DNA of 64,000 nt, taken from NCBI RefSeq assembly GCF_000172415.1, contig NZ_ABLD01000005.1, positions 1 to 64,000 on the forward strand. The letters run 5' to 3'. The position numbers were made by a program, and so were the translations under genes. Below, piece by piece: positions 41,923 through 51,643 of this stretch (the stretch's first letter is position 1; each line of letters starts with the position of its first letter). The notes below the pieces were generated by a model. That model saw only the letters and a list, made by a program, of their open reading frames with translations. It had not been told where the DNA came from and searched no databases. The stretch is from Paraburkholderia graminis C4D1M (GTDB lineage Bacteria > Pseudomonadota > Gammaproteobacteria > Burkholderiales > Burkholderiaceae).

Positions 41923-43383
41923 ATGCGTCTGATCCAAACAGCACTCACGTTCGATGACGTGCTCCTCGTCCCGGCCTTCTCCGATGTTCTGCCGCGCGAC
42001 ACCAGCCTCAAGACCCGGCTGACCCGCAACATCTCCCTGAATATGCCGCTCGTGTCCGCCGCCATGGACACCGTCACCGAAGCCCGTCTCGCCATTGCGA
42101 TGGCGCAAATGGGCGGCGTCGGCATCATCCACAAGAACCTCACGGCTGCCGAACAGGCGCGTGAAGTGGCCAAGGTCAAGCGGTTCGAGTCAGGCGTGGT
42201 GCGCGATCCGATCACGGTACCGCCGCAAATGAAGGTGCGCGACGTCATCGCGCTGTCGCAGCAGCATGGCATTTCGGGCTTTCCGGTGGTGGAAGGCTCG
42301 CAGCTGATCGGAATCGTGACTAACCGCGACCTGCGTTTCGAGGAGCGTCTGGACGAGCCGGTGCGCAGCATCATGACGCCGCGCGAGCGCCTCGTGACCG
42401 TCAAGGAAGGCACGTCGCTCGCCGAGGCGAAGGCGCTGATGCACAGCCACCGCCTCGAGCGCGTGCTGGTCATCAACGACGCATTCGAGCTGCGCGGCCT
42501 GATGACGGTGAAAGACATCACCAAGCAGACCGAACACCCGGACGCCTGTAAGGACGAGCACGGCAAGCTGCGCGCGGGCGCGGCCGTCGGCGTCGGCGCG
42601 GACAACGAAGAGCGTGTCGAACTGCTGGTGCAGGCGGGCGTGGACGTGATCGTCGTCGACACCGCGCATGGCCACAGCAAGGGCGTGCTGGAGCGCGTGC
42701 GCTGGGTCAAGCAGAACTTCCCGCACGTCGAGGTGATCGGCGGCAACATCGCCACCGCGGCGGCGGCCAAGGCGCTCGTCGAGTACGGCGCGGACGGTGT
42801 GAAGGTCGGCATCGGCCCGGGCTCGATCTGCACGACGCGAATCGTCGCCGGTGTCGGCGTGCCGCAGGTCACGGCAATCGCGAACGTGTCGGAAGCGCTG
42901 AAGGGCACGGGTGTGCCGGTCATCGCAGACGGCGGCGTGCGTTTCTCGGGCGACGTCAGCAAGGCGCTGGCAGCGGGCGCGAACGCCGTGATGATGGGCA
43001 GCATGTTCGCCGGCACGGAAGAAGCGCCGGGCGACGTGTTCCTCTATCAAGGCCGCCAGTACAAGTCGTACCGCGGCATGGGCTCGGTCGGCGCAATGAA
43101 GGACGGCGCCGCGGACCGCTACTTCCAGGACAACTCGGCGAATATCGACAAGCTGGTGCCGGAAGGCATCGAAGGCCGCGTCGCTTATAAGGGTTCCGTG
43201 AACGCGATCCTGTTCCAGTTGATCGGCGGCGTGCGTGCGAGCATGGGCTACTGCGGCTGCCGCACGATTGCCGAGATGAACGAGAAGGCCGAGTTCGTGC
43301 AGATCACGGGCGCGGGTTTGCGCGAGTCGCACGTGCACGACGTTCAGATCACCAAGGAAGCGCCCAACTACCACGTGGACTAA
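41923..43383 (+). CDS. guaB: IMP dehydrogenase
   Basis: NAD-dependent oxidation of IMP to XMP, the rate-limiting step of GMP synthesis. The 486-aa protein has a TIM barrel interrupted by two CBS domains (about residues 93-205). The catalytic Cys303 is in [15 protein letters not shown], with the flap and monovalent cation site around it; the C-terminus has [18 protein letters not shown]. It is upstream of guaA, with one membrane-protein gene between them. Confidence 0.98.
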   Translation: MRLIQTALTFDDVLLVPAFSDVLPRDTSLKTRLTRNISLNMPLVSAAMDTVTEARLAIAMAQMGGVGIIHKNLTAAEQAREVAKVKRFESGVVRDPITVPPQMKVRDVIALSQQHGISGFPVVEGSQLIGIVTNRDLRFEERLDEPVRSIMTPRERLVTVKEGTSLAEAKALMHSHRLERVLVINDAFELRGLMTVKDITKQTEHPDACKDEHGKLRAGAAVGVGADNEERVELLVQAGVDVIVVDTAHGHSKGVLERVRWVKQNFPHVEVIGGNIATAAAAKALVEYGADGVKVGIGPGSICTTRIVAGVGVPQVTAIANVSEALKGTGVPVIADGGVRFSGDVSKALAAGANAVMMGSMFAGTEEAPGDVFLYQGRQYKSYRGMGSVGAMKDGAADRYFQDNSANIDKLVPEGIEGRVAYKGSVNAILFQLIGGVRASMGYCGCRTIAEMNEKAEFVQITGAGLRESHVHDVQITKEAPNYHVD

Positions 43384-43389
43384 ACGCCA

Positions 43390-44187
43390 ATGAAGCCATT
43401 GCTGCGCGCTGTACTGATTGTCGATGCGCTGTTGCTGCTCGCGTTCGGCTTGCTGTTCCTGCTGACGCCCTGGACGTCGTTGTACAACGCGCTGCTGTTG
43501 GTGCAGACGCAGCCGGCTCTGGTCGGCCAGGCGTTTGGCTTGGCGCTCATCGGGCTCGCCTGGCTGGCGTTGCATGCGTCGATCGACGGGGCGCTGACTT
43601 CGTCGGTGGCACGCGTGGTCGGCCATGTGAACTGGCTGACCGGCGTGCTCATGCTGGTGTGGCTGCTCGGGCTGCATACGCCGTCGCTGAGCGCATTCGG
43701 GCAGATCGTCGCGGTGCTGACCGGTGTCGTGCTGCTGGTGCTCGGTCTTGGCGGCGTGCGTTTGTCGGGCGCGGTGCGGCGGCGCGAGAAGCTGCGCGTC
43801 GCTGAGGCCGTTGCCGCTGAGCGCGCCGAAAAGCAGGCGGCAAAAGACGCCGCCAATAACGCAGCGAACCTCGAGGCGAATCGCCGTGAACCGGTTGTGC
43901 CGGCTACGGCGGGGTTTCCGGTGTATCACGCGGAGCCGGTGGTTGAGCCTGTTATCGGGCGTGGAGTTGATCCGGTTGCAAGGCCTGGCGTGGCGCCTGT
44001 GGTGCCCGCGGCGTCCGAAGCACCGTCGGTCAACCCGGCGCCTTCCGCCCATTTGCATGCCACGACGGGCGAAGTGCTGAGCCCATCGGAGCGAGCGGCA
44101 CGCGCTGAAGCTGCTGCCGCACGCGACGATGCCCGCAATGCCGCTGACGACGCCGCGAATGCCCCACGGCCTCCGTTTCATGGCTGA
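43390..44187 (+). CDS. Membrane protein of unknown function between guaB and guaA
   Basis: A 265-aa protein starting 6 bases after guaB. The N-terminal half has four hydrophobic segments (LIVDALLLLAFGLLFLL, VGQAFGLALIGLAWLAL, VGHVNWLTGVLMLVWLL, IVAVLTGVVLLVLGLGG), then a charged R/E/A-rich stretch that may form a coiled coil. The tail is Pro/Val/Glu-rich low complexity. I recognise no known domain beyond the four-helix membrane part. Its position inside the guanine biosynthesis unit suggests co-transcription, not necessarily a related role. Confidence 0.75.
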   Translation: MKPLLRAVLIVDALLLLAFGLLFLLTPWTSLYNALLLVQTQPALVGQAFGLALIGLAWLALHASIDGALTSSVARVVGHVNWLTGVLMLVWLLGLHTPSLSAFGQIVAVLTGVVLLVLGLGGVRLSGAVRRREKLRVAEAVAAERAEKQAAKDAANNAANLEANRREPVVPATAGFPVYHAEPVVEPVIGRGVDPVARPGVAPVVPAASEAPSVNPAPSAHLHATTGEVLSPSERAARAEAAAARDDARNAADDAANAPRPPFHG

Positions 44188-44444
44188 CGGGCCGCGCGCG
44201 ACTCGTTTGCCGAAGCAACCGGAATCCGCACGCGCGCCGCACCGCAGCCTGGCTACCAATGTTGTGGCTTCGGGCGCAACGAGCAAACGTCACGCGGGCA
44301 TCAGCAGCGCGTCTCGCTTTCCCGCCGTTGCGCTTCACCGTCGCAAGCCCCGGCCGTTTGTTCCCTCGTGGACCGCTTTGAATTCAACGCCGCGCCGTAC
44401 GCGCGGCATTCCGTATCCGCTCACTTTTGACATCGTCCGCTGCC

Positions 44445-46028
44445 ATGCATGACAAGATCCTGATCCTCGACTTCGGTTCGCAAGTCACCCAACTGATTGC
44501 ACGTCGCGTTCGCGAAGCCAACGTGTATTCGGAAATTCATCCGTATGACGTCGATGCTTCGTTCATCCGCGACTTTGCGCCGAAGGGCGTGATCCTGTCG
44601 GGCGGACCGAGCTCGGTCACTGAAACCGACACGCCGCGCGTGCCGCAAGTGGTGTTCGAACTCGGCGTGCCCGTGCTCGGCATCTGCTACGGCATGCAGG
44701 CCATGGCCGAGCAACTCGGCGGCCGGGTGGATATCGGCCATCTGCGTGAGTTCGGTTATGCCGAAGTGCGCGCGCGCAATCACACGAGCCTGCTCGAAGG
44801 CATCAGCGACTTCACGACGCCCGAAGGCCACGGCATGCTGAAGGTGTGGATGAGCCACGGCGACAAGGTGCTGGAGATGCCGCCGGGGTTCGCGCTGATG
44901 GCATCGACGGAATCGTGCCCGATCGCCGCGATGGCCGATGAGCAGCGTCATTTCTACGGCCTGCAATGGCACCCGGAAGTCACGCATACCGTGCAAGGCC
45001 GCGCGATGCTCGAGCGCTTCGTGCTGCAGATTTGCGGCGCGCGTCCCGATTGGGAAATGGGCCATTACATCGACGAGGCGGTCGCGAAAATTCGCGAGCA
45101 GGTCGGTAACGAGCACGTGATTCTGGGCTTGTCGGGCGGCGTGGATTCGTCGGTCGCGGCGGCGCTGCTGCATCGCGCGATCGGCGATCAACTGACGTGC
45201 GTGTTCGTCGATCATGGCCTGTTGCGGCTGAACGAAGCCGAACAGGTCATGGCCACGTTCGCGGATCACCTGGGCGTGAAGGTGATTCACGTCGACGCGA
45301 GCGATGTGTTCCTGCGCAAGCTCGAAGGCGTGACCGATCCGGAAGCGAAGCGCAAGATCATCGGCGCGGAATTCGTCGAAGTGTTCCAGACGGAAGCCGG
45401 CAAGCTGACCGACGCAAAGTGGCTCGCGCAAGGCACGATCTATCCGGACGTGATCGAATCGGCGGGCAAGGGCAAGAAGGCGACGCAGACCATCAAGAGC
45501 CACCACAACGTGGGCGGCCTGCCGGAGACGCTGAACCTGAAGCTGCTCGAGCCGCTGCGCGAACTGTTCAAGGACGAAGTGCGCGAACTCGGCGTGAAGC
45601 TCGGTTTGCCGCCGGCGATGGTGTACCGCCATCCGTTCCCCGGCCCCGGTCTGGGCGTGCGGATTCTCGGCGAAGTGAAGCGCGAGTTTGCGGACCTGCT
45701 GCGTCGCGCGGACGCGATTTTCATCGAGACGCTGCGCACGTTCATCGACAAGGAAACCGGCAAGTCCTGGTACGATTTGACGAGCCAGGCGTTCGCGGTG
45801 TTTCTGCCGGTGAAGAGCGTCGGCGTGATGGGCGACGGCCGGACTTACGAGTATGTGGTCGCGCTGCGCGCGGTGCAGACGCTCGACTTCATGACCGCGC
45901 ATTGGGCGCATCTGCCGCACGAGTTGCTGGGGCATGTGTCGAACCGCATTATTAATGAAGTGCGCGGGATTAACCGGGTGGTGTACGACATTTCGGGGAA
46001 GCCGCCGGCGACGATTGAGTGGGAGTGA
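44445..46028 (+). CDS. guaA: GMP synthase (glutamine-hydrolysing)
   Basis: Aminates XMP to GMP using glutamine and ATP. The start is ATG 44445 ([19 protein letters not shown], 527 aa); the frame extends to 44427 but the family begins here. The N-terminal class I glutamine amidotransferase has nucleophile Cys81 in GICYGMQAM and the His/Glu pair in QWHPEVTH. The ATP-pyrophosphatase domain has the P-loop [15 protein letters not shown], and the C-terminal dimer domain ends in KPPATIEWE. The gene is intact although an integrase remnant abuts its 3' end. Confidence 0.98.
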   Translation: MHDKILILDFGSQVTQLIARRVREANVYSEIHPYDVDASFIRDFAPKGVILSGGPSSVTETDTPRVPQVVFELGVPVLGICYGMQAMAEQLGGRVDIGHLREFGYAEVRARNHTSLLEGISDFTTPEGHGMLKVWMSHGDKVLEMPPGFALMASTESCPIAAMADEQRHFYGLQWHPEVTHTVQGRAMLERFVLQICGARPDWEMGHYIDEAVAKIREQVGNEHVILGLSGGVDSSVAAALLHRAIGDQLTCVFVDHGLLRLNEAEQVMATFADHLGVKVIHVDASDVFLRKLEGVTDPEAKRKIIGAEFVEVFQTEAGKLTDAKWLAQGTIYPDVIESAGKGKKATQTIKSHHNVGGLPETLNLKLLEPLRELFKDEVRELGVKLGLPPAMVYRHPFPGPGLGVRILGEVKREFADLLRRADAIFIETLRTFIDKETGKSWYDLTSQAFAVFLPVKSVGVMGDGRTYEYVVALRAVQTLDFMTAHWAHLPHELLGHVSNRIINEVRGINRVVYDISGKPPATIEWE

Positions 46029-46137
46029 TTTAGACTGCTCCCAAGTCGTTCGGAGAGGTCCGATTTTCCATGTTTTTCCTTAAAACATGGGGTTATTGTC
46101 CGGTGTGGTCTACTGTGATCCGGGCAATGCCAGATAG

Positions 46138-46229
46138 AAATGTCGGTATAGGTGACGGTACCGACATTTCTTCCTCGGACGGCCTTGTCCGATACCGTCG
46201 AATCAGCCTGACGGTATTGGTTGACGGTA
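46138..46229 (+). promoter_or_regulatory. Repeated GACGGTA sites and hairpin upstream of the integrase
   Basis: GACGGTA occurs at 46154-46160, 46210-46216 and 46223-46229, and inverted (TACCGTC) at 46193-46199. The first copy sits in the loop/arm of a perfect 11-bp hairpin AAATGTCGGTA (46138-46148) with TACCGACATTT (46159-46169). Clustered short repeats between an attachment gene and its integrase are typical of integrase arm-type sites; that role is inferred. An earlier 9-bp stem, CCATGTTTT with AAAACATGG (46068-46090), may be the guaA 3' hairpin. Confidence 0.55.
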
Positions 46230-46247
46230 TACGTTCGAGGAGTCCCT

Positions 46248-47442
46248 ATGCTCACAGACATGCAGTTACGAGCGCTGAAGCCGGCTCAGAAGATCTTTAA
46301 GATTGCCGATCAGCGTTGGCTATATGCGGCAGTGACGCCTTCAGGCACGGTGAGCTTCCGGTACGACTACCGGGTGAACGGTCGCCGGGAAACCCTGGTT
46401 ATAGGCCGCTACGATCCATCACTTTCCGCACGGAGGCCACGCAGGCCAGACGAACTCGGATTCGGAATGGCTATCGAGGCGCTGACGTTTGGTAAGTGGG
46501 CGGAGAAATACTTTGTGGAGACTGCTCTTGCCGACTCCACACGGGCGATGCGCAAATCGGTATACGAGCGGAATCTCGCTTCGGAATTTGGCCGGCTGAA
46601 GTTGGAAGAGATCACGCCCGCACGACTGATGGCGCGCTGCGCGAAGATCAAGGAGAGGGGCGCTGCTGCCCCTGCCGCGCAGGCGCGTGACATCGTTCTG
46701 CAGGTTTACCGTTTCGTGCAGGCACGGGGACTAAAGGTGGACAATCCTGCGGAGGCCATCCGCCCGTCTGCGATCGCCAGCTTCAAGCCGCGCGATCGGA
46801 CACTGTCGCCTGCTGAAATCCATGTGTTTTTCAGTGCATTGGACAGACGCCGACGATGCCTACGCTGCGCCTTGCTATCAGGTTCATGCTGCTCACGCTG
46901 GTGCGCAAGTCCGAGTTCATTCTGGCGATGTGGGGTGAGATAGATTTCGACGCCGCAGTCTGGACAATTCCGAAGGAACGGATGAAGGCCGGTCGCCCCC
47001 ACATTGTCTATCTGAGCCAATAGGCTCTGGACATTCTGGTCGCATTCAAGACGTGCTTCGGAGCGAGTTCATACGTGCATCCCGGCCGCTATGAGACGGC
47101 CTCCCCAATAAGTATGGCGACTCTGAACCGCGTCATTGACAGCACCGTCAAGCTGATACGCGACGACGGGACAGATTCCGATCCTTTCACGGTACATGAT
47201 CTGCGTCGGACGGCCAGCACGCTCTTGCACGAAGCAGAGTTCAACACCGACTGGATCGAGAAATGCCTCGCTCATGAACAGCGTGGCGTGCGCGCGGTCT
47301 ACAACAAGGCAGAGTATGCAGACAGAGGAGGGCGATGCTCCAGGCGTGGGCAGATATGCTCGACGGCTGGATTGCTACGAATCCAAAGGCGAGCGTCCTA
47401 GCGCTGGCGCAGCCAGCCAAGACTCGTGAGTACATCGCTTGA
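46248..47442 (+). pseudogene. P4-type tyrosine integrase, broken by two frameshifts and a stop
   Basis: Site-specific recombinase of the P4/DUF4102 integrase group. The start is ATG 46248 (GAGGAG upstream). The first frame runs to about FFSALDR (near 46845). The protein resumes one frame back as PTLRLAIRFMLLTLVRKSEF, hits TAG at 47021-47023 in place of a Gln codon after VYLSQ, continues through DPFTVHDLRRTASTLLHEAE with the catalytic HxLRR, and shifts again near 47325 to MLQAWADMLDGWIATNPKAS. Both shifts equal loss of one base. The N-terminal domain is also shortened by an estimated 35 residues between SLSARR and EALTFGKW. It is not functional as read. Confidence 0.9.
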
Positions 47443-48261
47443 GCTCGAACTTCTGTGTGCTCAAGAATGTACCCGTTTGCACTTGAATCGCCATGTTTGA
47501 CGCTGGACGGCAAGAAACAGAATTTGGTAGTACGTCGAAAAATTTTTCTTGATGAGTCGGACTCCTATTTATCCTTCCAAACATTGCTTGGTGCCAGGAG
47601 AGGACTCGAGTGTAGTGTGGAAACAACTGTTTTCAAACAGAAAATTCAGTAGTGTCTCGTCTGTTATACGTACGTGTATACGCAAAACGACTGGATTTCA
47701 TAGGATGCTGTTCGTTTGTTGAAATTGTTCCTGTGCCGCGAAGCCGCCGGTCAGGCTCGTATGGTTGCGGCGATCCGTACCTTGCACGAGCTGCAGCTGG
47801 TAGGAGGTTAAGATTCTCTTTCTCCCACCAAGGCAATCAGGGCCTTATGGACGCATGTCCATATAGCTTTTTTCGTTTGAGGCTGAGTTTTTCCCGAGGC
47901 GGCTGAAAACGGTACATCAAGCTTCGATCGGACATTCGAGCGCCAGTAAACTACCTAGAGCGACCACTCAATCGGCTCTAGCAATATTCGGTCGGCGCAT
48001 GAGTATCGCTGAAAGCGACCCGGCGCCCGGGAGGCCAATGGACGCCACAGGAACCGTCGTTCGAGCGACCGTCAGTCGGGTGATGCGCCAGCACATCCTG
48101 GGCTCAAGGTTCATAGTGGCGCTTGCCATTTTGCCTGTGCGCGGCTTGAGTCGAACGCCGAGCGTTAGCCGCCTTAACGGTCCACACAGCCTTATATGGA
48201 CACCGCCCGGTTTGCCAAGTCGATCTTGATGTGATGCGGTAACGAGGTATCGGCTGCGGTC
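47443..48261. other. Gene-poor, A/T-richer remnant after the integrase
   Basis: About 820 bases with no protein-like frame. Base composition to about 48000 is visibly more A/T-rich than the core. Perfect dyads occur at 47627-47640 (CTGTTT-TC-AAACAG) and near 47850 (GGAC-GCAT-GTCC). Frames of up to 84 codons lack ribosome sites and recognisable domains. It is best read as decayed island DNA. Confidence 0.55.
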
Positions 48262-48384
48262 TTATATCCGGCTTCCCTCAACATCGCATTCCAACTCTCC
48301 AAGCATCTTCATCGCCTCGATGACGTCAAGCGCCTGACCAGTTTTGACTTCTTGGCCGACGTCAACGAAAGGTTTGTCCCCGGG
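48262..48384 (-). pseudogene. Fragment of a biotin carboxyl carrier protein
   Basis: On the minus strand from 48384 the translation reads PGDKPFVDVGQEVKTGQALD, then VIEAMKMLGELECDVEG, and stops at 48262. EAMKM is the biotin-attachment motif, and the preceding PGDKPFVDVGQ is the typical approach strand of AccB-type biotinyl domains. The N-terminal half and the last beta strands are missing, and there is no start codon with a ribosome site. It is therefore a relic of an accB-like gene; the functional accB must be elsewhere. Confidence 0.75.
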
Positions 48385-48556
48385 TTGCTCGCATGTGCGC
48401 GCTCCGGATAGTGGTCACGGACCGATCATCTGATGACTGGCTTGATCGGGCCAAGCTGATTGAAGCGTCAAAGCCACTGGCACAAGAATCCAGGCTGGTT
48501 GCCGGTGCTTCCGGTCGGTAACCGGAAAGCAATGTCCAACAGTTGTTAGCGAGGCT
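48385..48556. other. Unassigned sequence between the biotinyl fragment and the aldo/keto reductase
   Basis: No coding frame or structured element is recognised here. It probably belongs to the same decayed segment. Confidence 0.4.
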
Positions 48557-48589
48557 TTACCACTGATGATCCACAACGATGCGATCTTT

Positions 48590-49537
48590 TCAGATATAGC
48601 GCGCGAAGGACCTCCATGGCCGAATCTGTGAGGGGCGGCAGTTCGCTCGCTCAGAGTTTGCTTTGGCTTGCGCCGCGTTCTTCGCTCCTGGGATGACAGT
48701 CGTCACCCCATCGTTCATGAGGATCCAGCGAAGCGCGAACTGCGCCATCGTGGCATTTTGCGGTACGAGTGAGCGGATTTCCTCGACGGCGTCCAGCGCG
48801 ACGTCATAAGGAACGCCGGCAAAGGTCTCGCCCTTGTCGAAGGCCTCGCCGTTACGATTGAAAAGGCGATGGTCATTGGCCGCAAACGTCGTCTCGCGCG
48901 TCATTTTTCCGGTGAGCAGGCCCGACGCAAGAGGTACCCGGATAATGACGGCGATTCCTCGGTCGCGAGCTTCCTGAATGAAGCGGGCAGGCCTTTGCCT
49001 GAAAATGTTGTAGATGATCTGTACCGACTTCACGCCCGGATATTCGATCGCTTTCAGACCTTCTTCGACTTTCTCGACCGACACACCGTAGCTGCTGAGC
49101 TTTCCCGCTGCGATCATGCGGTCCATCGCATCGAAAACCTCCGGCCGGTAATAGACCTCGGTCGGTGGACAATGAAGCTGTACGAGATCGAGCCGCTCCA
49201 TCTCCAGGTTCTTCAAGGACCGGTCGACAAAAGCATTCAGATTCGCTGCGGTGTAGCCTTGTGCGACGTGAGGGTCGAGTCTCCGCCCGGCCTTGGTCGC
49301 CACGAAGGGTCGCGGCCCCGAGCGTTCCTTGAGCACGTCCGCGATGATCCGCTCCGAGCGGCCGTCGCCGTAAACGTCGGCGGTGTCAATGAAGGTTGTA
49401 CCGTTATCGAGCGCTGCATGCAGAGCCGCCTTTGCATCACTCTCGGCGACGTCGCCCCATGAACCTCCAATGGCCCACGCTCCAAACCCGATTTCAGAGA
49501 CGCTCTTTTCTGCGTGTCCGAATTTCCGTTGTTTCAT
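48590..49537 (-). CDS. Aldo/keto reductase, 3' end frameshifted
   Basis: NAD(P)H-dependent TIM-barrel oxidoreductase acting on a carbonyl or sugar substrate. The 315-aa open frame starts MKQRKFGHAEKSVSEIGFGA at 49537. Catalytic Asp and Tyr are in FIDTADVYGDGRSE, the Lys in ATKAG and the His in LVQLHCPP. The last residues after KANSERA do not match the family. One base lost near 48653 would give ASELPPLTDSAMEVLRA, and a second shift near 48588 would end at IVVDHQW, TAA 48557. The barrel is complete, so activity is possible. It is second in an operon with the SDR, 13 bases downstream. Confidence 0.82.
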   Translation of the reverse strand: MKQRKFGHAEKSVSEIGFGAWAIGGSWGDVAESDAKAALHAALDNGTTFIDTADVYGDGRSERIIADVLKERSGPRPFVATKAGRRLDPHVAQGYTAANLNAFVDRSLKNLEMERLDLVQLHCPPTEVYYRPEVFDAMDRMIAAGKLSSYGVSVEKVEEGLKAIEYPGVKSVQIIYNIFRQRPARFIQEARDRGIAVIIRVPLASGLLTGKMTRETTFAANDHRLFNRNGEAFDKGETFAGVPYDVALDAVEEIRSLVPQNATMAQFALRWILMNDGVTTVIPGAKNAAQAKANSERANCRPSQIRPWRSFARYI

Positions 49538-49550
49538 CTTGATTCTCCGT

Positions 49551-50324
49551 TCATGGCATGAGTTGTCCGCCGTTGACCTCGATAATCTGCCCCGTGATGT
49601 ATCCCGACATGGCGGGAGACGCGAGGAACAGGAACGCGCCGACGCACTCCTCCGGCAGGCCTTCTCTGCCCATCGGCACCGTGGCAGTCTGCGACGCCCA
49701 GATTTCCGGCGGCGTGTATTTGTCGTGGAACGGCGTCTGTATGAGTCCGGGTGCTACTGCGTTGACCCGGATTCCGTCGTGTACGAATTCCTTTGCGTGG
49801 CCACGGGTCAAACTGCTGACAAAGCTTTTTGAGGCCGCGTAAAGCACCGCTCCTGCGCCGCCGCCCGTACGCGCGGCAACGGACGACGTATTGATGACGT
49901 ACCCACCGGACTTCTTGAGAAACGGATGGGCAGCCGAGGTCGCTTCCCAAACCGATCTTGCGTTCAGATTGACGACGCGTTCAAAGTGGCTGGCCGAGGC
50001 GCTTATAGATGTCAACCGTCCCAACATGGCGCCGGCGTTATTGATGAGCCCATCGAGTCCGCCTAGCAGTTGCGCCGCTTCCTTCACGACCCGTGATGCT
50101 TCGCCCGGCTCGCTGACGTCACCGTGGACAAGATGAATGCGCTCCGGCGATTCCGCACGCAGCGCTTGCGCAGCCGCTTCGCTCTCGTTGAAATGCGCGA
50201 CCACGTGCGCGCCCTGTGCGGCGAATGCGCGAACAACAGCCGCTCCTATTCCAGTCGACCCGCCCGTGACGAGAATTCTCGTATCTTTCAGATCGCCGAT
50301 CTGTAGTTGCTCAAGTCCATGCAT
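49551..50324 (-). CDS. SDR-family oxidoreductase
   Basis: Short-chain dehydrogenase/reductase, 257 aa, cytoplasmic and NAD(P)-dependent. The ATG at 50324 (MHGLEQLQIGDLKDTRILV) has GGAGG upstream; the frame extends 40 codons further without conservation. Motifs: TGGSTGIG cofactor loop near residue 20, NNAGA, the catalytic Ser in INTSSVAA and YAASK (Tyr and Lys). The C-terminus GQIIEVNGGQLMP is standard. The substrate is unknown. It leads the SDR-AKR operon and is divergent from a LysR gene that probably regulates it. Confidence 0.9.
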   Translation of the reverse strand: MHGLEQLQIGDLKDTRILVTGGSTGIGAAVVRAFAAQGAHVVAHFNESEAAAQALRAESPERIHLVHGDVSEPGEASRVVKEAAQLLGGLDGLINNAGAMLGRLTSISASASHFERVVNLNARSVWEATSAAHPFLKKSGGYVINTSSVAARTGGGAGAVLYAASKSFVSSLTRGHAKEFVHDGIRVNAVAPGLIQTPFHDKYTPPEIWASQTATVPMGREGLPEECVGAFLFLASPAMSGYITGQIIEVNGGQLMP

Positions 50325-50412
50325 GGAATTCCTCCGAATGGATATACACGAGCGGGGCATACGCCGCAGCGCCCAAAGTCCTCGACGAAGAAAATGATTA
50401 CATACCGTAGAA

Positions 50413-50449
50413 TGAAACGGATTCACTGGAACGATGAACGGCATTCATC
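50413..50449. promoter_or_regulatory. Paired TGAA-N5-TTCA dyads, probable LysR operator
   Basis: TGAAACGGATTCA at 50413-50425 and TGAACGGCATTCA at 50435-50447 are two copies of TGAA-N5-TTCA with starts 22 bases apart, about two helix turns. The second extends to GATGAA-N5-TTCATC (50433-50449), touching the LysR ATG at 50450. Both satisfy the T-N11-A LysR box. Confidence 0.65.
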
Positions 50450-51379
50450 ATGGCAAAGAACGACCGGATCGATTTTGCGGACTTAAGGCTGTTTCTTGCG
50501 ATAGTCAGGTGCCGGAGTTTCCGGCTGACTGCAATCGAACTCGGGCAGACGCCGTCAGCAGTCAGTCACGCGATGCGGAGGCTGGAAGACCGCCTGGGCG
50601 CAAAGCTGCTTAACCGGACGAGCAGGGCGGTTTCGCCCACGGAGGCGGGGCTCGATCTCGCTTCCCGGCTGGAAGACGGCTTCAATCAGATCGGCTCCGC
50701 TCTCGAGAGTTTTGAAGCGCCGGGTACCGCGCGACTCGGCTCTTTACGCCTGAATGTTTTCGCGGATGCCGCCCACTTGCTGGTCGCACCGGCATTGCCG
50801 GAATTCGCACGCCTGTGTCCCGACGTGCAGCTTACGGTCGTGGTCGATAACCGGCCGATCGACATCGTTGCAGAAGGATACGACGCCGGCATCCGCTACG
50901 GTCATCATGTTCCCGAAGACATGATCGCGGTGCCGCTTACCGGCCCACAGCAATGGGTGATGGCCGCGTCGCCCGCCTACCTGAAGAAACACGGCACTCC
51001 TCGTCACGTCAGCGAACTGGCTGATCACAACTGCCTTCAGCTTTTGCTCGGTGACAATTCGAGCTATCGTTGGGAAGTCAGCGTTGCAGGTAAAAAAACC
51101 CCGATCCGAGTGCCGGGGTCGATCACGATCAACGATACCGCGACCACGATTAGCGCGTGCAAGGCAGGAATGGGTATAGCGTATCTACTCGAGGCTCGAA
51201 TCGCCGATGAGCTGGCGCGGCGTACCCTGAGAGTTGTTCTCGAAGACCATGCGTGCGCAGAGGATCCACTCCATATGTACTACAGTGGTCGTCGATACAA
51301 CCACCCGGCGTTGCTTAGCTTGATCAATATCATCCGGAAACAGCAGTCACTCGCGAAGATTTCAAGGTCGCGTGAGTGA
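50450..51379 (+). CDS. LysR-family transcriptional regulator
   Basis: DNA-binding regulator, 309 aa. The N-terminal winged helix-turn-helix is visible as DLRLFLAIVRCRSFRLTAIE and PSAVSHAMRRLEDRLGAKLL; the C-terminal effector domain has the periplasmic-binding-protein fold (LRLNVFADAAHLLVAPALPE). It is divergent from the SDR-AKR pair with an operator-like dyad pair at its start codon, so it probably controls that operon and itself. The effector is unknown. Confidence 0.92.
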   Translation: MAKNDRIDFADLRLFLAIVRCRSFRLTAIELGQTPSAVSHAMRRLEDRLGAKLLNRTSRAVSPTEAGLDLASRLEDGFNQIGSALESFEAPGTARLGSLRLNVFADAAHLLVAPALPEFARLCPDVQLTVVVDNRPIDIVAEGYDAGIRYGHHVPEDMIAVPLTGPQQWVMAASPAYLKKHGTPRHVSELADHNCLQLLLGDNSSYRWEVSVAGKKTPIRVPGSITINDTATTISACKAGMGIAYLLEARIADELARRTLRVVLEDHACAEDPLHMYYSGRRYNHPALLSLINIIRKQQSLAKISRSRE

Positions 51380-51643
51380 GCCGGACCTGCGCCGCCAATT
51401 GCTGCCGTTGCCTTTGCGACAAAGATTCATTGACGTGGATGTTCGTCATGCTGCCCGTCGCACGCGTTCGCATGCGACGGACGAGCGCTCCGATGCCGTT
51501 AGTGAGCAGCCGGCTCGTTCCTCCCCAGGCTGGCGGGCGCCGCAGCTGATAACCTCGTTTGCCCGGAAGCCGGCATGGCTCTGGAAAAGATGCCTGGCGG
51601 TGCGGCGTTTGCGCGGAAGTACGAGGTGCGTTTCCATCAGCCA

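Noticed and set aside
47999-48229. 76-codon open frame in the decayed region
   Set aside because: No ribosome site, no conserved motif and no composition typical of coding in this genome.
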